Source: Endozoicomonas numazuensis (GTDB taxonomy: Bacteria; Pseudomonadota; Gammaproteobacteria; Pseudomonadales; Endozoicomonadaceae). From it: DNA of 64,000 nt. Positions 54,250 through 62,608 of the stretch are shown one piece after another. The first letter of the stretch is position 1, and every line of letters starts with the position of its first letter. The notes beneath the pieces are model-generated. The model was given only the letters and a program-made list of their open reading frames with translations, searched no databases and was not told where the DNA came from. The stretch spans positions 132,983 to 196,982 of the forward strand of contig NZ_JOKH01000003.1 in assembly GCF_000722635.1 (NCBI RefSeq), read 5' to 3'. Both the position numbers and the translations under genes were made by a program.

Positions 54250-55162
54250 CTGCTGACTTGATTGTCTTGCGTTCGGTGCTGGCTAGCCAATGGTCGATAT
54301 CAAAACTTTCTTGAGCAGCATCAGCCGCATCCCATTTCCCTGGTTTGTCTGCGGGTGGTTTCAAAATCACTACCGACAAGGCTCCTGCATCAGCGATGGC
54401 TTTGGCTGCACTGAAGGCATATTCCAGCCCAGCGTCGTCATTATCAGGCCAAAGCGTCACTCGCTTGCCCTTGAGAGGTGACCAGTCCGTTTTATCCGTA
54501 GGAGCCTTGGCACCGTTCATAGCTGTAGTAGCGCAATAGCCGCTATCAATCAAAGCCTGGGCTGCTTTCTCTCCCTCCACCAGCAACACTTCGTCCGCTA
54601 ACTTAATGCCCGGCTGGTTGTAGAGCGGTCTGGGGTTGGGGGTTTTGGTTTTGCGGGTCTTTACATCCCAGGGCCGGAACTCCTTTCCATCCGATGTGTC
54701 ATAACGGTAAACACAGGCGATCAGATTACCTTCAGCATCCTGGTAGTCCCACTTGCCGGTATGGTGACCCAGATCCTCATATTCTTCCTGGTGGTTGGCA
54801 GTAGCTGGTGGAGTGAATGACGGCATACCCAGCCAGTCCGCCATAAACTGAATGATCTCGGGGAAATCCCTTTGTGCATCCAGCTTCTGATGTTCTGCCG
54901 TGAGGCTGATGATGTCGCCGCCTTCACCACTCTCAAAGTCGTGCCAAAGCCCGCTGCCCAGTTCCACTTCCAGACTCTTGCCTTTCTTGCCCTGGACATT
55001 GCCCAGCACAAACTTCTGACCTCGTTTTTTGCCGTTGGGAAACAGCCAGGCCAGATACTCTGGCATCCGTTCCTGAATACGACGTTTAACGTCTTCTGCA
55101 TCCAGTTTCTGAATCGTGCCCTGCTCTGGGGCATCATTAAAATCAAGCCATTTGTTCTTCAT
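54221..55162 (-). CDS. Toprim-domain primase-like protein
   Basis: ATG at 55162 (8 bases after AGGGA). N-terminus KNKWLDFNDAPEQG; zinc-finger-like and GLWHDFESGEGGDIISL region (about 70-90, CHC2-primase-like though Cys ligands are not evident); then the Toprim core VLLVEGEKAAQALIDSGYC with the Glu, and VTLWPDNDDAGLEYA with the Asp-x-Asp. Makes primers for prophage DNA together with the helicase encoded next. Confidence 0.88.
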   Translation of the reverse strand: MKNKWLDFNDAPEQGTIQKLDAEDVKRRIQERMPEYLAWLFPNGKKRGQKFVLGNVQGKKGKSLEVELGSGLWHDFESGEGGDIISLTAEHQKLDAQRDFPEIIQFMADWLGMPSFTPPATANHQEEYEDLGHHTGKWDYQDAEGNLIACVYRYDTSDGKEFRPWDVKTRKTKTPNPRPLYNQPGIKLADEVLLVEGEKAAQALIDSGYCATTAMNGAKAPTDKTDWSPLKGKRVTLWPDNDDAGLEYAFSAAKAIADAGALSVVILKPPADKPGKWDAADAAQESFDIDHWLASTERKTIKSAAVRLECASL

Positions 55163-55212
55163 TGTCACAGTCCCTGTAGGGAAAAGCCCACCAGCGGGTG
55201 GGCATCAGAGCC

Positions 55213-55884
55213 TTAATCCCACTGGTTGTTGTAGCTTTCAGCCGGATGGGGCGCTGAATCCGGAGGACTGTAGAGCTGTGATTGCAGCTGAGCCTGGGAA
55301 TGACCTCCCTGTTGAGCGGTTTGTGGATGACCTTGAGGTGCTGTCTGTCCAAACATCAGCTGGGCATACTGCTTGTGCTCCGGTGTGATGGCCTGCTTGA
55401 TGACATTCTTGGGTTCGTCGTATTGATCCTTTTCAGTACTGACCTTGGCGACAAACTCAATACCATCCAGCTCTGACAAAGACTGCAACTGTCGGGCTTT
55501 ATAAGCTGGTGGACTGTTATCCTCGGCCTTGATATTACGTGCTGATTGCAGGATACCCCGGACAAAAGACCGGCCCATGTTCTCCCACTCCAGGCCTTTG
55601 GGGCTGTGCATCCCGATCAGGGACCAGACCTTACGTTTGGCGTACTGACCTTCCAGCACGGTAAACTCGGCATTGAGATAGATGGCTCCAGTATCACCAC
55701 AGGTAGCGTAACCACCCGTCCAGCCCATTTCGGGATTGTCATATCCTCCGGGTTTAAGAGTCATACGAACTTTGACCAGGGTTCCTGAAGGAATGACGTC
55801 GTAGCTGCCCTGGTCAGTGGCATCATTAAAGTCGTTCCAGCGTGCCATCGGTTTTTGCTGATTCATTGCTCTTTGTTGGCTCAT
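55213..55884 (-). CDS. Phage DNA-metabolism protein, possible ssDNA-binding
   Basis: A 223-residue protein: N-terminal ARWNDFNDATDQGSYD, an OB-like beta region (KVRMTLKPGGYDNPEMG, LNAEFTVLEGQYAKRKVW) and a Gln/Pro/Ser-rich tail of about 45 residues, the layout of single-stranded DNA-binding proteins (DUF669-like). Lies between the annealing ATPase and primase genes. Shares its first motif with the primase. Confidence 0.7.
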   Translation of the reverse strand: MSQQRAMNQQKPMARWNDFNDATDQGSYDVIPSGTLVKVRMTLKPGGYDNPEMGWTGGYATCGDTGAIYLNAEFTVLEGQYAKRKVWSLIGMHSPKGLEWENMGRSFVRGILQSARNIKAEDNSPPAYKARQLQSLSELDGIEFVAKVSTEKDQYDEPKNVIKQAITPEHKQYAQLMFGQTAPQGHPQTAQQGGHSQAQLQSQLYSPPDSAPHPAESYNNQWD

Positions 55885-56728
55885 GGCTGTTGCTCCATTC
55901 CTTGGGATTGAGTTTCAAACTGGACAGGCTGCCTTGATCCACTGCGGATCTTGGTAAACAGCTGTCCGAGGTGAGGCGGTTCGAATACATCCAAACGACC
56001 GCTGCGATCTTTGGCCGGGTAGCCATAGGGGTTGAGGGTCTGGCAAACAAAAGTACGACGCAGGTTTCCTTCTTCATCGGGCAGGCTGGCCAGGGTAATC
56101 ACTTGGTCAACGATGCCAGGCAGTTCCAGACCGGTTTTACTGCCTTCGATCTGGGGCTGATGGAGCTTGCGGTTAAAGTCGTCCACCCGCTCTTCCAGGA
56201 TGGCGACAAAGACCACATTCTTGCCCCTTGCATGTTGCAGATGAGTCAGTGCCGCAATCATCTCCTGACCGTGCAGCCCATAGGCTCCCCGAGTGTCCGG
56301 CTTGCCGGTTTTCTCGAGAAAGCCTGGGGCTGTCCCTTGCACCATTGAAAGCAGAGCCGACCCAGCACCGTAATGGAATCGATAAAGTAGGTGTCGTACT
56401 TCTCCAGCGATTTGGGGTCACCGTACTTACGACACACGGCTTCATAATGCGCTTTCGAATACACCTGATCGTCCCGAAGGGCTGGGTTGGGACCCGCCAG
56501 ATAGACGGCAAAGTTTCGGAACTCAGACCAGGTGGCTGGACGAAGGGTATCACCAGGCCACTCCTGCACTGCCAGATCACCGGCTTCCAGATCCACAAAC
56601 AGAGTGGCGTCAGGGTTGAGACTCAGCAGCTGGGTGGTTTTACCCACCCCACTGTTGCCCAGCAGTACACACTTAATGCCCTTGTGTTCCTGGCTACGTT
56701 GTTGCGAGTTGAGAATGGGAAGGCTCAT
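55881..56728 (-). pseudogene. Sak4-like RecA-fold recombination ATPase with frameshift
   Basis: Two frames make one AAA_24/Sak4 protein. From ATG 56728: CVLLGNSGVGKTTQLLSL (Walker A) and YDTYFIDSITVLGRLCFQWC (Walker B). At about 56320 the frame breaks in CTTTCTCGAGAAAAC; adding one G restores FSEKTGKPDTRGAYG and continues with KNVVFVAILEERVDDFNRKL. Either a one-base deletion or a sequence error. Single-strand annealing or recombination role. Confidence 0.8.
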
Positions 56729-56730
56729 GA

Positions 56731-57192
56731 CTACCCTCCCACCAGCTGGTAGGTGCAACGTCCTGGCTTCACTTGCAAGGCTGGCTCAAAGGATCGACGA
56801 ACTTCCTGAGGCCAACGATCAAACTTCTCCTGGGGCACTGAGTAATGAACATCCAGGAACTCAGAAGGATCTTCTCCCTGCTCCTGAATCCGCTGAGCTA
56901 TGGCCTTCAGTTTTTGTTGATCCCAGCTAACTTCCCTGGGCAGATCCACCAGCACTCGCACACCTTCATCTTCAAAGCTGATTTCACCGAACTCTTGCTG
57001 CAGTTGAGCCCGGATCTGAGAAGCCTTGAAGACATACTTGTAGGCGATCACCGACGCCAGCCATTCTTTCTGAACCGCTAAATGGGACAGGCCTCTTTCC
57101 ACCTCTTTCTCGAGCTTCGCCAACTCTTCTCCAGAGCGAGCAGCCAACTCAGCAACCCCCATACCCTGAATATTTTCCAGCTCACTGCTCAT
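56731..57192 (-). CDS. Phage protein of unknown function, 153 aa
   Basis: Helical N-terminus (ELAKLEKEVERGLSHLAVQKEW) and a beta-rich second half (VRVLVDLPREVSWDQQKLKA). Starts inside the stop of the excisionase-like gene and ends two bases before the Sak4-like start, so it belongs to the early recombination operon. No family assigned. Confidence 0.7.
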   Translation of the reverse strand: MSSELENIQGMGVAELAARSGEELAKLEKEVERGLSHLAVQKEWLASVIAYKYVFKASQIRAQLQQEFGEISFEDEGVRVLVDLPREVSWDQQKLKAIAQRIQEQGEDPSEFLDVHYSVPQEKFDRWPQEVRRSFEPALQVKPGRCTYQLVGG

Positions 57193-57404
57193 ACATCACC
57201 TTCCTGACAGACGATTGGCTGCGATGTACCCGCATGGGTATGCGAAGCTTCATGCGCTTCAATATCTGACAACCGATAAACGACACGATTGCCCAGCTTG
57301 ATATAGCAAGGACCCAACCCGCGCATACGCCACTTCTCCAGGGTATAGGGGCTGATCCGCCAGCGGTCGGCCAGTTCTTTCTGGCTCAGGTGTTGCACTT
57401 CCAT
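57189..57404 (-). CDS. AlpA/Xis-type small DNA-binding protein
   Basis: The ATG at 57404 follows AAGGAG by 6 bases. The 71-residue product has a MerR-like winged helix: LSQKELADRWRISPYTLEKW, GPCYIKLGNRVVYRLSDIEA. Such proteins act as excisionases or regulators. First gene of the early minus-strand set after the 45-aa ORF. Confidence 0.8.
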   Translation of the reverse strand: MEVQHLSQKELADRWRISPYTLEKWRMRGLGPCYIKLGNRVVYRLSDIEAHEASHTHAGTSQPIVCQEGDV

Positions 57405-57583
57405 TTCATGCTCCTTCTTGTTTTTTCCAAAGGCAGGAACAATCATGGGGCAGTCGGAGTAGCCGGGAGGTAGCTGAGGCGTAGCTGGGAAGTAGCTGGC
57501 GTATATTTATGAAAAAATGAGAACTTTTGCGGCAGGAAAGGCGTGAGAGTGGCGAGCTGAAAACCCGCCACTAACAAAGGAGT

Positions 57584-57721
57584 TTACTTATCTCCTTTCT
57601 GTTGGTTAGGGTTCAGCTGCTTCCCTCTATTACCTTGATTTTTGGAATGAGTCTGATTTTGACCTGGAGTACCTTTATTTGAATTACCCATGTCAGCTGG
57701 ATGGTTTGACTTCTTGGACAT
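57584..57721 (-). CDS. Small hydrophilic prophage protein, 45 aa
   Basis: Minus ATG at 57721 preceded by GCGAGG. The sequence is rich in Asn, Gln, Lys, Gly (MSKKSNHPADMGNSNKG and on) with no hydrophobic segment, stop at 57584. Clean start and fit between neighbours argue for a real gene, but function is unknown. Confidence 0.5.
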   Translation of the reverse strand: MSKKSNHPADMGNSNKGTPGQNQTHSKNQGNRGKQLNPNQQKGDK

Positions 57722-57809
57722 AACAACCTCGCTGTAGACCGTAATATTCAGTCATAAATTGAAGATCACCAGGACTTTACTGCCCCAGCGAAATAAGGAT
57801 AGCCAAGAA

Positions 57810-58325
57810 TCAAGCTGAAAGTTTCCGCCGAGTTAATCTCTCCGCCTTGATACTCCAGAGTTTGTTTTCATAACAAATGTAATCCTTCCATCGGTTGTCG
57901 TTATAACAGTTACCAGGGTGAGTGACTTTAAAGCCCTCCTCATTCAACTGCTCAGTCGTAATCCCTGCATTACCTGCTAACCAGGCATCATAGATCAGGG
58001 TGGTCACCGTACAGCGTTTCTCACCACGAATATCCCAGGGTTCTCTATCATCCGCTTCAAACCGGCCAACAAGCCCTTGTACCGACCACTGTACTTCGAG
58101 TGATCCAAGATCAGGCTGGAAGGTTGCCCGCAGTACATCTTTCAGCTTTCGGGCGTTTATCTCACAGGGACCTTCAGAAGACAGCAACGACATAATCGAC
58201 ACAATCGGATACGGGCCTGGCAAGGGAAGCAGATGGTCAAAGCGCTCGGATACCGTTAGGACCACTCCGGGAGCCTTACCCTTCCAGCTTTCCAAGCTTT
58301 GATAAATGCTTTTGAAGCCGCTCAT
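57810..58325 (-). CDS. Prophage hypothetical protein, 171 aa
   Basis: Opening MSGFKSIYQSLESWKGKAPG, a central TFQPDLGSLEVQWSVQGLVG and GEKRCTVTTLIYDAWLAG, Cys-poor. No recognised family. Same strand and spacing as the early genes; about 36 bases after the gene at 58362. Confidence 0.6.
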   Translation of the reverse strand: MSGFKSIYQSLESWKGKAPGVVLTVSERFDHLLPLPGPYPIVSIMSLLSSEGPCEINARKLKDVLRATFQPDLGSLEVQWSVQGLVGRFEADDREPWDIRGEKRCTVTTLIYDAWLAGNAGITTEQLNEEGFKVTHPGNCYNDNRWKDYICYENKLWSIKAERLTRRKLSA

Positions 58326-58361
58326 ACTGGTCAGATGTCGGGCAAGCAGAACCTGATAGGG

Positions 58362-58781
58362 TTACCCACTTACCTGAGTATTCCCCAACCACTCGAGCAG
58401 TTCAGGAATCACCGTGACCTGTTCGCCTGACAATTTAAGGTGACTCTTGAGCACTTTGATTAGCCAGCCCCGGTCGTACTTGTATTGTCGCTGCTGCTCT
58501 TCCGTGACCTCAACAAAGCCTTCGGAGACGCAGTAACAGGTATAGACGCCCGGCTCCCGCTCAACCACTTCCAACCATTGCTCTCCGTCGTCGGTATCGA
58601 TAGGTATATCATAAGTCAGCCCACCAGGAGTCAAAGCTCCAGAGCTGACGATGTCTGCAGCTTCATTAGGCCTGTCTATATCCAGGCTCGCTTTCAGAAC
58701 CGTGTCAAAATCGGTTTCGTACAGACCAGCCAGATAACGAAATGAACGCTGTTTATCAGGCAGCTTTAACGCGTCAGTCAT
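58362..58781 (-). CDS. Prophage hypothetical protein, 139 aa
   Basis: Starts MTDALKLPDKQRSFRYLAGL and contains an acidic middle (PIDTDDGEQWLEVVE). Overlaps the upstream gene by 8 bases (ATGAGTGA). Possibly part of a three-gene unit with its neighbours at 57810 and 58774. No family assigned. Confidence 0.6.
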   Translation of the reverse strand: MTDALKLPDKQRSFRYLAGLYETDFDTVLKASLDIDRPNEAADIVSSGALTPGGLTYDIPIDTDDGEQWLEVVEREPGVYTCYCVSEGFVEVTEEQQRQYKYDRGWLIKVLKSHLKLSGEQVTVIPELLEWLGNTQVSG

Positions 58782-59940
58782 GAGTCAACCCCCACTCCCT
58801 GAGCTTATTCCAACTGAGATGACGCTCTCGTTCGGTTAGATCCTGCAAATTGGAGGTACAGGGCTCTTTCAGAATAATGATGGTACTGTTAGCACGACTC
58901 TGCCCTTCCTTTTTCCTGAACTTCACGGCAATGGAAGCCTCAGCAACAGAATACTGGCCACAATTCAGAAAGTGTTCTATCTCATCCTCTTTCAGCACCT
59001 GATAGACATCTTTTTCATGGGCTTTATGAGCCGGAGATCGAACGGTGTAAGGTGCCTTGGTTCGGGTCGATTTAAATTTCAGATAGGAGACAGAGACCTG
59101 TTCGATCCCTTCTTTCCGGGTGAATGGCAACACTGGATTTGACTTCAGGACATCAAGCGTAAGCTGTCTTCTTTCCAACTTCTCTGGAGCCTGCTCTATC
59201 CCCAGTCCCTTGCTGGTGAACAACTGGGCCAGCTGCTCGCGTTCCTGCTTCTTGCGAATCACCACTTCCAGTTCACCCTTCTGCGGATTCCAGAGGAAAG
59301 CATACTCCCTCGCTGGTCTGACCATGGTTTCCCGGAGTGCTTTCTTCTCTTTGGAGACTTCCTTAAGTAGGCTGGGCACACCTTCCCGGTAAACCATCAC
59401 TTGCTGCAGGGTTTCTGTGGTGCCATCGATGCTTGGGCGTTCACGTTGAAACAACTCCACCAGCACTTCATCATCACCACCAAAGTGCTGTGTGAGATAC
59501 TCTTTTAATCCTTCCAGATCCGGGAGTTGATTGACGCTGGACAACACTTTGAAACTGTCCCACTTCGCTGTCAGACGAGCTTCATCGGCAAAGCGCTCAC
59601 TTTCAGCCTGTTCAAAGATGGATTGTTCATGAAGAAGAACCCAGGCTGCCTGATTATAAGGATCATCCTGGGCAATATACTCGGCTTTATTCTTGACCAG
59701 CCTGGCCAGTAACTCCTGACCCACTTCGTCCGTCATCTGGTCAATGCGCCGGGTCAGGTCATCAAAGGTCTGCCGCTGTCTCTTGTCGAGGTTGGCACAG
59801 GCGTCTTTCAGATTGATGGTGGTACTGAATTCCGGTTCATGAGCAAGAATCCTTTGCGCTCTCGTCACCCCGGTTAGCTGTAATAGCTGACGACAATAGT
59901 CACCCCGAACATATTTCAGGACTCGTTTTATATGGGGCAT
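58774..59940 (-). CDS. Prophage hypothetical protein, 388 aa
   Basis: ATG at 59940 follows GGAGGATAGG. Helix-rich N-terminal half (LDKRQRQTFDDLTRRIDQM), a central block with basic strand (YAFLWNPQKGELEVVIRKKQ) and a C-terminal part with KVRSPAHKAHEK-like residues. No nuclease or ATPase motif seen. As the first gene of the long minus operon it could be a regulator of early functions, but this is a guess. Confidence 0.6.
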   Translation of the reverse strand: MPHIKRVLKYVRGDYCRQLLQLTGVTRAQRILAHEPEFSTTINLKDACANLDKRQRQTFDDLTRRIDQMTDEVGQELLARLVKNKAEYIAQDDPYNQAAWVLLHEQSIFEQAESERFADEARLTAKWDSFKVLSSVNQLPDLEGLKEYLTQHFGGDDEVLVELFQRERPSIDGTTETLQQVMVYREGVPSLLKEVSKEKKALRETMVRPAREYAFLWNPQKGELEVVIRKKQEREQLAQLFTSKGLGIEQAPEKLERRQLTLDVLKSNPVLPFTRKEGIEQVSVSYLKFKSTRTKAPYTVRSPAHKAHEKDVYQVLKEDEIEHFLNCGQYSVAEASIAVKFRKKEGQSRANSTIIILKEPCTSNLQDLTERERHLSWNKLREWGLTHD

Positions 59941-60156
59941 CCTATCCTCCGGTTTTAGACTTTCTCTACATCTACACCTTGACCTCTTATACAACAGAGT
60001 TTTTGTAATTTTTTTAAGTCACTCATCTTGTCCCTGATTGTCTACTCTGTCAATCCCCCGGAAAACACCGGATGGAACCGGTTACCCCGGTATGGATCTT
60101 ATATAAAGAAAAGACAACACTCAGATAAGAATTCGAAAAACAATCCGGCGTACATC
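59941..60156. promoter_or_regulatory. Divergent promoter region of the prophage
   Basis: About 215 bases between the leftward early operon and the rightward integration operon. Contains CCGG-rich short palindromes (CCGGAAAACACCGG; ACCGGTTACCCCGGT, 60045-60095). No repressor gene adjoins it, which is unusual for a temperate phage control region. Confidence 0.5.
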
Positions 60157-60354
60157 ATGGAAGAACTTTTATCAAAACAACCGGTATCCTCTAGAGAAGA
60201 GATAACCGAATTATTGGCTCACGCCATTCTGAGAAGCTATTACCGACAGTACCCCAAATCCACTACATTCCCTGAAAAAGACTCTGTTCGACTGGATATA
60301 CCGGCCAACTCATGCATGACTGTTAACACTGCTGAGAAAAACGACGGAGACTGA
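60157..60354 (+). CDS. Small prophage protein before DUF2924
   Basis: The ATG at 60157 starts a helical 65-residue protein (MEELLSKQPVSSREEITELL, HAILRSYYRQY). A longer frame to 60028 is open but its first part looks non-coding. Two bases before the DUF2924 gene, so probably co-expressed. Similar small ORFs commonly precede DUF2924/recombinase genes. Confidence 0.55.
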   Translation: MEELLSKQPVSSREEITELLAHAILRSYYRQYPKSTTFPEKDSVRLDIPANSCMTVNTAEKNDGD

Positions 60355-60356
60355 TT

Positions 60357-60815
60357 ATGAAAGACAGCCAAGAAGAAAAAACTCTGGCAGTTCGAGTGCT
60401 GGAGCTTCAGAGAATGAATACAGAACAGCTTAGACAGAAATGGTTTCAGCTCTATGGAAAACCGGCACCAGAACTGGACCAACGTATTCTTCGCCAGCGC
60501 CTTGCGGTCAGAATACAGGAGCTGGTATTGGGAGGTATGACGGAGAGAACCAAGGAGCGTCTGCAGGATGCCAACCGCCATAGGGAACACCAACAAAAAA
60601 CCCTAAAACGGCGTACAGTAAAGCCACCACCAGGAACGGTTCTCACCAAGGACTACAACGGTGAATCACATAGGGTAGTGGTAACGCCGGAGGGCTTTGA
60701 GTACAGGGGACAGACCTACTCAAGCCTGTCGAAGATAGCCAACCTGATCACCGGCTCTTATTGGTCTGGACCTCTGTTCTTTGGTTTGAGAGGGGATAAA
60801 AATGGCAAAGAATAA
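60357..60815 (+). CDS. DUF2924-family protein
   Basis: A 152-residue protein with LELQRMNTEQLRQKWFQLYG, LDQRILRQRLAVRIQELVLGG and the C-terminal GTVLTKDYNGESHRVVVTPE plus YSSLSKIANLITGSYWSGPLF. DUF2924 genes are characteristically placed before serine recombinases and probably assist recombination-site choice or control. Overlaps the recombinase start by 14 bases. Confidence 0.88.
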   Translation: MKDSQEEKTLAVRVLELQRMNTEQLRQKWFQLYGKPAPELDQRILRQRLAVRIQELVLGGMTERTKERLQDANRHREHQQKTLKRRTVKPPPGTVLTKDYNGESHRVVVTPEGFEYRGQTYSSLSKIANLITGSYWSGPLFFGLRGDKNGKE

Positions 60816-62169
60816 CGCTGAATCAGTTAAAAAGCGCTGTGCTGTCTATACCCGAAAGTCCTCAGAAGAAGGACTGGAACAGGAATTCAACTCACTCCAT
60901 GCCCAGAGAGATGCAGCCGAGGCCTATATTCTCTCCCAGAAACATGAAGGCTGGGTTTTGGTACCCGACGACTATGATGATGGGGGCTACTCTGGGGGAA
61001 ACATTGAGCGTCCTGCCCTTCAACGTCTGCTTCGTGATGTCAGGGCAGGCCTGCTGGATATCATCGTTGTCTATAAAGTGGATCGCCTTAGTCGTTCACT
61101 GGCCGACTTTGCCCAGCTGGTGGATTTGTTTGACCAGCATCGTGTTTCCTTTGTTTCTGTCACCCAGCAATTTAATACCACCAGCAGTATGGGCCGTTTG
61201 ACCCTGAATATTCTGCTCTCCTTCGCCCAGTTTGAGCGAGAGGTGACCAGTGAGCGTATCCGTGACAAGTTTCTGTTGTCCAAGAAGAAAGGCATGTGGA
61301 TGGGAGGCAATCCACCCTTGGGCTACGACGTAGTAAACCGAAAGCTATTGATTAACAGGAAAGAGGCTTCTGTTGTACGACTTATTTTTGAACACTTTGC
61401 AGCCACCCGCTCGATCATAGCCACCTGTGAGATGCTCAATGCCAAGGGTTACAGGACCAAACAGATCCCTTTAAGAAATGGAGGCTTTCGTGGTGGTATA
61501 GCTTTTGCCAAAAACGCCGTCTATCGCATTCTCAGAAACCGGATTTACATGGGTGAAATTGGCAACAAGGGAGAATGGTTTCCAGCGGAGCATACGGCCA
61601 TTATTTCCAATGACCTCTGGGCCAAGGCAGTGGCAGCGTTCGACATTGAATCCATACAGCGCTCACGGCAGTCTCGATTAAGAAAGAATCCCTCCTTCCT
61701 GAAAGGCCTTCTTTTTGGGCCGGATGGCCATGCCCTGTCAGCCACCAGCACACGAAAGCAAAACGGGAAACTGTTTCGTTACTACGTCAGCTATTCAGCA
61801 CAGTCCAAAGGCTACTCAAACGGCCCACTGCCGCCCCTGTCGGCCTCTGTGTTGGAAAAACTGGTGCTGGAGAGTACACAACGACAGCTGGCCAGCCCGG
61901 AGCTGTTACTGCACGTATGGGAGAAGGTGGAAAAGACTGAGCCGCAGATCAGCATTGACAGGGTTCGCCTGGCCCTGAATGACTTATCAAGCATCTGGGA
62001 GGAGCTATTTACTCCTGAAAAGCGCCGTTTAATCGAGCTTTTGATTCACCGCATTGACCTGACCCCAACGACTCTGACCATCCTGTTCAAACCGGATGGC
62101 ATTGATTCTGTCGTATCAGAACTATCCCCCACTCACACGGAGATCGAAGACCATGGCCTACGTACTTAA
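60802..62169 (+). CDS. Large serine recombinase (prophage integrase)
   Basis: A 455-residue recombinase. Resolvase domain: CAVYTRKSSEEGLEQE (catalytic Ser about 20), VYKVDRLSRSLADFAQ (catalytic Arg), and SFAQFEREVTSERIRDK. The recombinase domain follows (TCEMLNAKGYRTKQIPLRNG, NAVYRILRNRIYMGEIG) and a C-terminal helical part; the Cys-rich zinc ribbon of large integrases is not obvious. No tyrosine integrase is present, so this enzyme probably drove integration at tRNA-Asp. Confidence 0.93.
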   Translation: MAKNNAESVKKRCAVYTRKSSEEGLEQEFNSLHAQRDAAEAYILSQKHEGWVLVPDDYDDGGYSGGNIERPALQRLLRDVRAGLLDIIVVYKVDRLSRSLADFAQLVDLFDQHRVSFVSVTQQFNTTSSMGRLTLNILLSFAQFEREVTSERIRDKFLLSKKKGMWMGGNPPLGYDVVNRKLLINRKEASVVRLIFEHFAATRSIIATCEMLNAKGYRTKQIPLRNGGFRGGIAFAKNAVYRILRNRIYMGEIGNKGEWFPAEHTAIISNDLWAKAVAAFDIESIQRSRQSRLRKNPSFLKGLLFGPDGHALSATSTRKQNGKLFRYYVSYSAQSKGYSNGPLPPLSASVLEKLVLESTQRQLASPELLLHVWEKVEKTEPQISIDRVRLALNDLSSIWEELFTPEKRRLIELLIHRIDLTPTTLTILFKPDGIDSVVSELSPTHTEIEDHGLRT

Positions 62170-62608
62170 AAACGGCGAGGAGCAGGTTGAGTTTCTTGAA
62201 GAGGAAAATCTGATCAAAGTAACCCTGCCGATTCGCATGAATCAACGAGGGGGCAAGACCACCATTGAAACACCAGCTGGAGCCATTGACCCACCGGAAA
62301 TGAAGCAGATACAAATAGCCCTGATTCAGGGTCATCGCTGGCTAAAGATGCTCACCCGGCAAAAGTTCTCCAGCATCAAACAGCTGGCTGAGAAGGAAAA
62401 GGTGGATAAGGCCAGGGTCTCAAAGTGCATCCGCCTGACCTGCCTGGCCCCGGATATCCAGGAAGATATTCTGTGTTATCAGGGCAAGTGGCAGTTATCG
62501 ATGAAAGATTGCATGAAACCCTTTCCGATGCTCTGGTCTGAGCAGCGGGAACATTTCAAAGTAATCTCACCTCAAACAGATATCATTAATCCAGTATCTC
62601 AATCTTGA
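62153..62608 (+). CDS. ParB/KorB-like HTH protein next to recombinase
   Basis: ATG at 62153, overlapping the recombinase by 17 bases. The 151 residues have an N-terminal strand-rich part (VKVTLPIRMNQRGGKT-like), and IALIQGHRWLKMLTRQKFSS plus LAEKEKVDKARVSKCIRLTC, an HTH as in ParB/KorB-type companions of serine recombinases. Ends overlapping the convergent gene at 62586. Confidence 0.75.
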   Translation: MAYVLKNGEEQVEFLEEENLIKVTLPIRMNQRGGKTTIETPAGAIDPPEMKQIQIALIQGHRWLKMLTRQKFSSIKQLAEKEKVDKARVSKCIRLTCLAPDIQEDILCYQGKWQLSMKDCMKPFPMLWSEQREHFKVISPQTDIINPVSQS

